This document shows, piece after piece, positions 17,349 through 24,605 of a stretch of 45,901 nt of DNA. The stretch spans positions 1 through 45,901 of the forward strand of contig JAFSEW010000031.1 of NCBI GenBank assembly GCA_017435525.1. Direction: 5' to 3'. This DNA comes from Oscillospiraceae bacterium (GTDB lineage: Bacteria > Bacillota > Clostridia > Oscillospirales > Oscillospiraceae). A program made the position numbers and the translations under genes. How positions within the stretch are numbered: the first letter of the stretch is position 1; each line of letters opens with the position of its first letter. The notes below the pieces were generated by a model, which was not told the DNA's origin, did not search any database, and saw only the letters and a program-made list of their open reading frames with translations.

Positions 17349-19070
17349 ATGCTGAAACGATTCTTAAAATACTATAAACCCCACGCCAAGCTCTTCACCC
17401 TGGATATGCTGGCCTCCCTGCTGGTATCTCTCACAGCCATTATTTATCCCATGGTCACCCGCACCATGCTCAACGATCTGATCCCCAACCGGAACTACCA
17501 GATGATCGTCATTGCAGGTGTCGGCGTGCTGCTGATTTACCTGGTGCGGATGGGATTGAACTATTTCATCCAGTATCAGGGCCACATCATGGGTGTGCGG
17601 ATGCAGGCGCACATGCGCAGCGACCTGTTCCACCATCTGCAGAAACTCCCCTTCACCTACTACGATCAGCACGAGACCGGCAAGATCATGAGCCGCCTCA
17701 CCAGTGACCTGCAGGAAGTCAGTGAGCTGGCTCACCACGGCCCGGAAAATCTGATCATCAGCTCCATTTCCGTCGTTGTAGCCTTCGTGTATCTTTCCGG
17801 CATCAACATCTGGCTGACGCTGATCATCTTCCTGTGTATGCCGGTGCTGCTGTTTGTGGCAATCCGGATCCGGGATAAAATGACCGCAGCTTTCCGGAAG
17901 GGCCGCAAGGCCATTGCCGAGATCAACGCCTCCCTGCAGAGCTCCATCGCCGGCATCCGGGTCACCAAGGCGTTTACCAACTCCGCCAAGGAAGAGGAAA
18001 AATTCCAGCGCAGCAACGGCATGTATATGGAAGCCAGCCGGGACCAGTACAAGGCCATGGCCCAGTTCCACTCCGCCACCACCTTCATTACGGAAGTGTT
18101 CAATGTGGTGATCCTTATTGCAGGCGGCCTGTTCCTTTACGGCGGCAAGATTGATTTTGCGGATTACTCCACCTTCATCGTGTCCGTAAACCTGTTCCTG
18201 AACCCCATCACCACCCTGATTCGCTTCGCTGAGCAGCTGCAGAGCGGCGTCAGCGGCTTTGAGCGCTTCCTGGAAGTGATGGACACTCAGCCGGAAATGG
18301 ACACCGAGCATGCTGCTCAGGCGCCCCGGCTGCAGGGTCACATCACCTTCGAAAATGTCCACTACGGCTATGATACCGACCGGGAAGTGATCCACGGGGT
18401 GAATCTGGATATCCCCGCAGGCAGCACCTTTGCTCTGGTAGGTCCCAGCGGCGGCGGCAAGACCACCATCTGCCATCTGATTCCCAATTTCTACAATGTG
18501 GATGCCGGTGATATCCGCATCGACGGCACCCGGATTCAGGACTTCACCCTGGAATCCCTGCGGCGGAATATCGGCATCGTGCAGCAGGATATCTACCTGT
18601 TCAACGCCAGCGTGAGAGATAACATTCTCTACGGCCGCCTGGATGCCACGGAAGAAGAAGTAATCGAAGCCGCCAAGCGTGCCAACATCCACGATTACAT
18701 CATGGCCATGGAGCATGGCTACGACACCGTCATCGGTGAGCGTGGTGTGCGGCTTTCCGGCGGTCAGAAGCAGCGGCTTTGCATCGCCCGGGTATTTTTG
18801 AAGAATCCCCCCATCCTGATTCTGGATGAAGCTACCTCCGCCCTGGACAACGCCACGGAAATTCTGATTCAGCAGGCCCTGGACGAGCTGTGCAAAGGAC
18901 GCACCACCCTGGTGGTAGCCCACCGGCTTTCCACCATCAAGAATGCCAATGAGATCGCCGTGGTAGCAAACGGCAAGATCCAAGAGCAAGGCAGCCACGA
19001 AGCCCTGCTCGCCCTGAACGGCATCTACAGCGGATTGTATAATCAGCAATTCCGGGAAGAAGAAAAATAA
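17349..19070 (+). CDS. ABC exporter, fused permease and ATPase (MsbA/BmrA type)
   Basis: Encodes 573 aa; works as a homodimer or with an unlinked partner. ATG 17349 follows GAGAGGAAA. Six transmembrane helices fill about residues 15-300. The nucleotide-binding domain has Walker A GPSGGGKTT (about 375-383), signature LSGGQKQRL and Walker B ILILDEATSALD, followed by the VAHRLST switch His. A GAxxxGP-type ligand pocket is not recognisable, so the substrate (lipid, peptide or drug) is open. A TATAAT at 17313-17318 lies just upstream but without a good -35 hexamer. A strong terminator follows, so it is monocistronic. Confidence 0.93.
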   Translation: MLKRFLKYYKPHAKLFTLDMLASLLVSLTAIIYPMVTRTMLNDLIPNRNYQMIVIAGVGVLLIYLVRMGLNYFIQYQGHIMGVRMQAHMRSDLFHHLQKLPFTYYDQHETGKIMSRLTSDLQEVSELAHHGPENLIISSISVVVAFVYLSGINIWLTLIIFLCMPVLLFVAIRIRDKMTAAFRKGRKAIAEINASLQSSIAGIRVTKAFTNSAKEEEKFQRSNGMYMEASRDQYKAMAQFHSATTFITEVFNVVILIAGGLFLYGGKIDFADYSTFIVSVNLFLNPITTLIRFAEQLQSGVSGFERFLEVMDTQPEMDTEHAAQAPRLQGHITFENVHYGYDTDREVIHGVNLDIPAGSTFALVGPSGGGKTTICHLIPNFYNVDAGDIRIDGTRIQDFTLESLRRNIGIVQQDIYLFNASVRDNILYGRLDATEEEVIEAAKRANIHDYIMAMEHGYDTVIGERGVRLSGGQKQRLCIARVFLKNPPILILDEATSALDNATEILIQQALDELCKGRTTLVVAHRLSTIKNANEIAVVANGKIQEQGSHEALLALNGIYSGLYNQQFREEEK

Positions 19071-19077
19071 TACAGCA

Positions 19078-19117
19078 AACACCCGAAGCAGACAAGTCCT
19101 GCTTCGGGTGTTGTTTG
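19078..19117 (+). terminator. Terminator of the ABC exporter gene
   Basis: A 13-bp stem (AACACCCGAAGCA / TGCTTCGGGTGTT) with a 9-nt loop is followed by GTTTGTTTT. Confidence 0.85.
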
Positions 19118-19126
19118 TTTTGGGTA

Positions 19127-19160
19127 TGTAGAGGCGGCCACTGGCCGTCCGCTGCCCGGT
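19127..19160. repeat. Short GC-rich intergenic repeat candidate
   Basis: GTAGAGGCGGCCACTGGCCG, with the small inverted repeat CGGCCA / TGGCCG, lies between the exporter terminator and the convergent EamA gene. It resembles a short dispersed module seen in gut clostridial genomes (recalled, not searched). Confidence 0.3.
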
Positions 19161-19190
19161 GCAATGCCGGCAGCTGTAGGTTCTCTATCA

Positions 19191-20039
19191 TTATTTCTTT
19201 TTTCCGGACAGGAAGGCTTCGCCCAGGACGCCGATTGTCACAGCGATGAAGCCGATAAGACCCACGGGGTCCGGATATTCGCGCAGGAAGATCGCCGTCC
19301 ACACAGGGCCCAGGATCATTTCCAGGGGGCACAGCATAGCTGCGGTGGTAGCCGTGGTATAGCGCAGGCCGGAATAATACAGGGCATAGGAAACGCCGAT
19401 CTGGAATACGCCCAGGTACAGCAGCACCAGCAACTGGGCGGTGGGCAGCTGCAGCAGCATGGAAGGGGCAGGCCGGGCAATGGCCAGAGCCACCACAGCC
19501 ATCACCAGGTTCGCCACCGCTGCCAAACCCACGGGATTCTCCGAATCCAGCTTTTTGGCAAACCAGGTCATGCCCGCAAAGGAAAAGCTGGTACTCACGG
19601 CAATGAGATTGCCCAGCATGGTCACGCCAGCCGCCTGAGAGCACATGGACACCGCCACACCTGCCAGCAGAAGCAGCATGGGCCAGGTACGCCGGGGGTG
19701 CAGATCCTGCTTTTTGGGCTTTGCCAGCAGGAACAGCCACAGGCAGGAGGCGTACTGCATACCCACGGCAATGGCCGAGCTGGTGGTCTTCAGCGCCAGA
19801 ATAATGCCAAAGGTAATGGCCAGAAAGCAAGCCAGGAAGCCGAAGAAATACCGGTTCAGCTTCAGCTGCTTCGGCTTCAGAAACGGCAGCAGCACCAGCG
19901 CTGCAATGGCAGAGCGGATGCCCGCCACCGTCACCGCGTCCAGGGTGATCCATCTTACAAAGGGCGCGTTACTGCTCCACAGCAGAGCCGCAGCCAGCAC
20001 CATCAGCAGGCCGCGGATATTATTTTTCTCATTCTTCAT
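19191..20039 (-). CDS. EamA-family (drug/metabolite) transporter
   Basis: Encodes 282 aa. The ATG at 20039 is preceded by TTGGAGGC at good spacing. About ten hydrophobic helices are visible in two EamA repeats. The first starts at RGLLMVLAAALLWSSNAPFVRW, and the second at LGNLIAVSTSFSFAGMTWF, ending with the usual PLEMILGPVWTAIFLREYP segment and a lysine-rich tail. Such proteins move small metabolites across the membrane, often out of the cell. Its start is 93 nt after the stop of the envelope operon with no terminator between, so it may be read as the last gene of that unit. The substrate is unknown. Confidence 0.88.
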   Translation of the reverse strand: MKNEKNNIRGLLMVLAAALLWSSNAPFVRWITLDAVTVAGIRSAIAALVLLPFLKPKQLKLNRYFFGFLACFLAITFGIILALKTTSSAIAVGMQYASCLWLFLLAKPKKQDLHPRRTWPMLLLLAGVAVSMCSQAAGVTMLGNLIAVSTSFSFAGMTWFAKKLDSENPVGLAAVANLVMAVVALAIARPAPSMLLQLPTAQLLVLLYLGVFQIGVSYALYYSGLRYTTATTAAMLCPLEMILGPVWTAIFLREYPDPVGLIGFIAVTIGVLGEAFLSGKKK

Positions 20040-20131
20040 TGATTCTGCCTCCAACCGTTCCATGGCATCGGCAGTCCGGAAGCCGCTGTCGAAGTGTGCA
20101 GCCGGTCCACTACCTTATAAATATTCCGATT

Positions 20132-20716
20132 TTAGTCGGGAATGCGCATTTCGATGGACACCACATAGCCGTTGCCGGTCAGGACGATGAGCTGGGAGTT
20201 TCTGCCCTGGTAAACATACTGGCCATCGGTAAGGGTGTAGCCGTTGCCGTAGAGCCCCGCGATCTTGGCTTCTTCATCGCCAACAGCCAGCCCCTCGGGG
20301 GTCATCACTGTGGGGTCCAGCAGGTACACGGAGTAGATCACTTCCCCCTGGCCTTCGTTATAGGCGATGATCTCGCAGCCGGGATAGGTGTAGACATTAT
20401 CGGTGCCCTCAAAAGCGCAGCTGGGGATCTGATACAGTGCCTCTGCCGGGGGCATCGCAGCGGCATCATAGGCAGCACCGGGGGTCAGGGTGATGCCATC
20501 CATCACATAACTGTAATCCCGGTTGTTGATAACGGTCTTCTCAACAGCCTGGCTCTCAGAGGGGGTGGTTTCCTGGGCTGCAGGAGCCTTGGTTTCAACA
20601 GGTGCCTGGGTCTCAGCGGGAGTTTCTACCTTGGGCTGGGTCTGCACAGGCGCCTTACTGCCGCAGGCAGTAAGCAGCAGGCTCAGTGCCAGCAGCATAG
20701 CAAAGATCTTTTTCAT
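20132..20716 (-). CDS. Predicted lipoprotein of unknown function
   Basis: Encodes 194 aa. ATG 20716 has AAAGGGAA 8 nt upstream and lies 1 nt after the SGNH gene's stop. The signal peptide ends LLLTACGS (lipobox Cys18). Residues about 20-60 form a Pro/Thr/Glu/Ala-rich linker (TPAETQAPVETKAPAAQ). The globular part (about 65-194) has no family I recognise. Its short strands and an IAGLYGNGYTLTDGQYVY segment suggest a beta-rich extracellular domain. Its place in the operon links it to the MBOAT/SGNH pair. Confidence 0.65.
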   Translation of the reverse strand: MKKIFAMLLALSLLLTACGSKAPVQTQPKVETPAETQAPVETKAPAAQETTPSESQAVEKTVINNRDYSYVMDGITLTPGAAYDAAAMPPAEALYQIPSCAFEGTDNVYTYPGCEIIAYNEGQGEVIYSVYLLDPTVMTPEGLAVGDEEAKIAGLYGNGYTLTDGQYVYQGRNSQLIVLTGNGYVVSIEMRIPD

Positions 20717-20717
20717 G

Positions 20718-21752
20718 TTAATTCCCTTTCTGTTTTTGGACTTCGGCATCGTACTGCCGCAATTTTTCTTCATAAACCGCCTGTACCGCCGGGTCCTCCC
20801 GATGGTCGGTGCAGTCGTGTTTCTCTGCCAGAATCCGGCCGAAATACTTGCACAGCTTCACGGTGCCGCTGTAGTTCAGATGCAGGCCCGCGTCATAGGT
20901 ATCGGTCTGGAAATCCAGGCCGATATCCTCCACCGCCTGAGTCAGGTCATAGTAGGCCAGGCCGTGCTCCGCGGCGTAGGCCGCGATCTGGGCATCGTAC
21001 TGCTCGTACCAATAGGGATAGAGGCTGGGGGCCTTGATCAGGATCAGCTCCACGCCTTTTTCCGCACATAGAGATGCCATTTTATCCAGATAGTCATAGC
21101 AGATATCCCCGAAGGCATAGTCCGCCAGGGGACGCTTGGACGGCAGGTGTCCCACAGCTTTGACGCCGGTGTGGAGCTGGTAGCCGTTCCAGGAATTGTC
21201 CCGGCCGGAGAAGAAATAGGCAAGATCCTCTCCGGTCAGCTCGTCGAACCGGGCATGGTAGCGCAGGATCGGAAATACATAGGACCAGAAGGTCTCCTCC
21301 TCCGTCATGGAAGCCAGGATCATCTTCACCTTGGAAGAGGACCAACGCAGACCATCCATGGTCAGCCGGTTATAGGCCTCGCTGACAGGCTCACTGTAGC
21401 GCATGGCATTCACATTGAACACCACGGCCTTGGGTATCTCATATCGGAAGGTTTCTTCCAGAACATAGTAAGACTGCCAGATCAGCTGCTGGGAAGATCC
21501 CCGGATATAGGAAGTGATGCCGTAGTCCCGGTAGAGCTCCAGAGGAGAGAAATTGGCGTACACCTCGCAGTCGCCCACGAAGATCACATCATGGCCACCG
21601 GCTTCCTTGTAATACTGGGGCAGAAAGCTGCCCTCCACCAGATCCGTGGCATACTTGGGTTCCAGGAGCCGGGAGACCAGGCAGAACACTGCCGCAAACA
21701 CCAGCAGCACTGCCAGAACCAAAAGGACAGTGGTAAGCTTTTTCTTTTCCAT
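20718..21752 (-). CDS. SGNH/AlgJ-DltD-like protein partnering the MBOAT enzyme; Cys in nucleophile position
   Basis: Encodes 344 aa. One N-terminal membrane helix (about 6-30) anchors an extracellular domain. The order VIFVGDCEVYANFSP (about 56-70), a central strand VELILIKAPS and a C-terminal DAGLHLNYSG (Asp287, His291) follow the SGNH hydrolase layout of proteins that finish O-acylation of exported polymers. The usual GDS motif reads GDC (Cys62), so the nucleophile would be a thiol or lost. It lies 12 nt after the MBOAT gene, as AlgJ/AlgX- and DltD-type proteins lie beside AlgI/DltB. The acceptor polymer is unknown. Confidence 0.72.
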   Translation of the reverse strand: MEKKKLTTVLLVLAVLLVFAAVFCLVSRLLEPKYATDLVEGSFLPQYYKEAGGHDVIFVGDCEVYANFSPLELYRDYGITSYIRGSSQQLIWQSYYVLEETFRYEIPKAVVFNVNAMRYSEPVSEAYNRLTMDGLRWSSSKVKMILASMTEEETFWSYVFPILRYHARFDELTGEDLAYFFSGRDNSWNGYQLHTGVKAVGHLPSKRPLADYAFGDICYDYLDKMASLCAEKGVELILIKAPSLYPYWYEQYDAQIAAYAAEHGLAYYDLTQAVEDIGLDFQTDTYDAGLHLNYSGTVKLCKYFGRILAEKHDCTDHREDPAVQAVYEEKLRQYDAEVQKQKGN

Positions 21753-21764
21753 AGCCGCCCCTCC

Positions 21765-23018
21765 TTAAAACTGACTGTAGATGAAGGCCGCGGCGTTGAA
21801 GCCGATCCCGTACATGCCAAAGACCAGAATCACCATGGCCATGACAGCCATGAGACCCGTCTGGACAGCGGGATGCTGCCGGACATACCATGCACCCAGT
21901 TTTCCGGGCCGCAGATCGCACAGCCACAGCAAACCGCAGGCTGCAGCCAGGACGATCCAATCCCCCAGGGTCAAACCCAGGGCGCAGAAGCCTGTCAGGA
22001 AGGCAGCGGGGTCAAAGGCTGTGAACACAGAGGCAGCCATTTCCAGGGCGGTGCCGGTGTTGGGCCAGACGAAGAAGGCCCAAAGGAAGGACACTGCCAG
22101 GAACATGGTGACCCGGTTCAGAAGCTTCCAGCGGGTTTTCAGCGTTTCTCCGAAGCAGACGAAGAGGCCGTTGAGGGCGCCCCAGAGCAGATAATGGGCG
22201 CCGTGCCAATAGCCGGAAACCAGGAAGGTCAGCACCGTATTGATATACTTGCGCAATTTCCCCTTCCGGTTGCCGCCCAAGGGGATATAGATATAATTCC
22301 GGAGCCAGGTGCCCAGGCTCATGTGCCACCGGCGCCAGAACTCCTGGAAGGACTGGGCAAAATAGGGGGTGTCAAAATTTTCGCTGAGGGAGATACCCAG
22401 AATCCGGGAAATACCCAGAACCATATCTATGCCGCCGGAGAAATCGGCGTACAGCTGCACCGAGTACAGCAGCATCGCCAGCAGGGCGAAAAGCCCCCGA
22501 TAGGTTTCGGTGTCACCGGTGATGGTGGCGATGACTACACCCAGACGGGCGGCAATGACCAGCTTCTTGAAGCCGCCCCAGAGGATTCTGGCAGTGCCCT
22601 CAAAGAGGCCCGCCCAGGTGAAGCGGGGATTGTCAAACCGGTGGGGATCATAGGCTTCAATGGGGCCGATGAACATATAGGGCAGGTACAGGGCGTAGAG
22701 GGCGAAGCGGAAGAAATTATGCTCCGGGGCGATTTTGCCCTTTGCCACATCCGCGTTATAGGAAATGAGCCGCAGTGTAAAATAGGACACGCCCAAAGGT
22801 GCCAGCAGGCCCCACTGGGTATAGGGCTCCAGCTTCAGCACCACCAGGGAAGCGCCGGTGACGGCGATACTCACCCAGGTAAGCCAGGGGGCTTTGCCAT
22901 AAAGCCGGGCAGCAAGGAAGCTCACCGCCGCAGCTGCGGCAAGGCAGCCCAGCCCCGGCAGACCGTAGCTGCCGTAGGCCAGGAGGCTTACCAGAAAAAT
23001 CAGAATTCTCAGCACCAT
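21765..23018 (-). CDS. MBOAT-family O-acyltransferase (AlgI/DltB type)
   Basis: Encodes 417 aa with about ten membrane helices. The family core is clear: VQLYADFSGGIDM (about 187-199), FAQSFQEFWRRWHMSLGTWL (His232) and VSGYWHGAHYLLWGALNG (His272, the catalytic His), with IYIPLGGN between. These enzymes transfer acyl groups across the membrane to a polymer or lipid acceptor. The start is coupled to the transglutaminase stop, 6 nt upstream, with only a weak ribosome site. No dltA or dltC lies nearby, so D-alanylation is unlikely; acetylation of a surface polysaccharide or peptidoglycan fits better (inference). Confidence 0.93.
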   Translation of the reverse strand: MVLRILIFLVSLLAYGSYGLPGLGCLAAAAAVSFLAARLYGKAPWLTWVSIAVTGASLVVLKLEPYTQWGLLAPLGVSYFTLRLISYNADVAKGKIAPEHNFFRFALYALYLPYMFIGPIEAYDPHRFDNPRFTWAGLFEGTARILWGGFKKLVIAARLGVVIATITGDTETYRGLFALLAMLLYSVQLYADFSGGIDMVLGISRILGISLSENFDTPYFAQSFQEFWRRWHMSLGTWLRNYIYIPLGGNRKGKLRKYINTVLTFLVSGYWHGAHYLLWGALNGLFVCFGETLKTRWKLLNRVTMFLAVSFLWAFFVWPNTGTALEMAASVFTAFDPAAFLTGFCALGLTLGDWIVLAAACGLLWLCDLRPGKLGAWYVRQHPAVQTGLMAVMAMVILVFGMYGIGFNAAAFIYSQF

Positions 23019-23024
23019 AGATCA

Positions 23025-24578
23025 TTACTCACAGGCGGGCCAGAGAGAGGTATCCCACTCTCTGCCGCTGAGGGTCTCCAGTCTTTGTTGGTCGGTCATA
23101 AAGGGATATCGGGAATGGAGGCTGGAGGGGGTGGCATCAATGTGCCGCCAGTAGCCGCCCATATCCACAATGAGCCAGTAGTGGCTCTTGTCAGTTACCC
23201 AGATCAGCTTTGTGGTGTAGCCATGCTCCTTCAGCAGTCTCTGGAGGCACAGGGCATGGACATAGCAATTGCCCTTCCGGTTGGTAAAGCCGTACCAGAC
23301 AGGATCATCGCCGCCCCAGTCGCTGTTGTAACGGATGTTGGAACGGACATAATCGGTAATAGCCTTGACGGTGGTGCCACACTTCTGGGCATGGGCCTTC
23401 ACCAGAGCGGTGGTGTCCTCGGCATCGGGAAGAACCGTCACCTTCCGCTTGTAGGTGCCCACATTGCCACTGAGATCCACAGAGGTGTAAGTGACATAGT
23501 AAGTACCGGCCTTTGTCAGATTCACGGCAGAAGCATCGTAAGTAAATTCCAGATTACCATCCTGGGAATCATAGGCCTTGACCTTCTCCACATAATCGGG
23601 CTTGCTGTTCTTCTCCACCTTCATTTCGCCCACATTCCGGAACTGGGGGGGAGTCTTGTCTTTCACGACCCGGAGGGTTGCTTCCACTGTGGCCACATTG
23701 CCGTAGATATCCTCAGCCTCGATTTTCACAGGGAAGTTTCCGAACTCCCTGGAGCTGGGGGGCTCAGCAAAACGCACTTCCCGGACACCGGACAGATCCA
23801 CAGCAGACACCACGAACTGTTCCAGGGTCACCTTGCCGCCCCGGTACACAGACACTTCCTGGACCACCACATTGGGAGCAGTGGTATCCTGGACGGTAAC
23901 CAGACAGGTGTAATCCTTCATGCCTGCCTGGAATTCCAGGGGATACTGGCCTACGCCCCCATTGTTGATGGGCTCCAGGGCCTCCTGGTCAATCAGATCC
24001 TCACCGAAGCTGGGGTCCAGCAGCAGGTCAGCCGCCTGCAGGTAGATGCCCAGTTCCAGGGTATACTGGGTTTTCAGCCATTCGTAGGTCACCCGGCACT
24101 CCTGAGAAACGGCGTTACCGCTGGTGTCCGTAACCACTACGGTAACAGGGCCATCCTGCCGCTGTTCCGGCAGCGCCTGGGCAAAGGAATAGGTCAGCTC
24201 CGTCAAATCGGAGGCTTCCGCCACGAACATCTCCGGGGTGGGTTCCTTGCCCAGATTCAGCGTCACATCCCGGAAGGTGGCTTCCGGGGCCGTAGTATCC
24301 TCCACGGTCAGCGTGACAGTCTCTTCCCGCCACAGGTGGGTCAGTGTGACAGACTGGTCGCCCAGCACATCGGTAGTCAGGGACTCTGTTACAAATCCCG
24401 CCCACTTGGGATTGGCCTGATCCGTGAGAAAATCTGCAAGCTGCGGCTTTTCCGCCCCCAGTTCCAGCGTGAGCCCATGGAATTTGGGCAGCTGCCAGTA
24501 GTAACCGGCGCAGCACATGGCGATCAGCAGCAAGATCAGCAGGACAGTGCAAACTTTGCTCTTAAAAAAATTCTTCAT
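23025..24578 (-). CDS. Membrane-anchored protein with Ig-like domains and transglutaminase-like domain
   Basis: Encodes 517 aa. There is an N-terminal membrane helix (about 8-28). Three or four Ig-like modules of DUF5011 type follow (repeated DTTAPxx, e.g. at about 94 and 231, and DKTPPQF at about 307). Residues about 390-517 form a transglutaminase-like fold with catalytic triad Cys438 (KGNCYVHA), His466 (SHYWLIV) and Asp481 (HIDATPSS). It should act outside the cell, on the wall or on surface proteins, as a protease or crosslinking enzyme. It sits between an M15 peptidase gene and an MBOAT gene. Confidence 0.87.
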   Translation of the reverse strand: MKNFFKSKVCTVLLILLLIAMCCAGYYWQLPKFHGLTLELGAEKPQLADFLTDQANPKWAGFVTESLTTDVLGDQSVTLTHLWREETVTLTVEDTTAPEATFRDVTLNLGKEPTPEMFVAEASDLTELTYSFAQALPEQRQDGPVTVVVTDTSGNAVSQECRVTYEWLKTQYTLELGIYLQAADLLLDPSFGEDLIDQEALEPINNGGVGQYPLEFQAGMKDYTCLVTVQDTTAPNVVVQEVSVYRGGKVTLEQFVVSAVDLSGVREVRFAEPPSSREFGNFPVKIEAEDIYGNVATVEATLRVVKDKTPPQFRNVGEMKVEKNSKPDYVEKVKAYDSQDGNLEFTYDASAVNLTKAGTYYVTYTSVDLSGNVGTYKRKVTVLPDAEDTTALVKAHAQKCGTTVKAITDYVRSNIRYNSDWGGDDPVWYGFTNRKGNCYVHALCLQRLLKEHGYTTKLIWVTDKSHYWLIVDMGGYWRHIDATPSSLHSRYPFMTDQQRLETLSGREWDTSLWPACE

Positions 24579-24605
24579 AGGTTTCTCGTTCCTTTTCCGA
24601 AGAAA

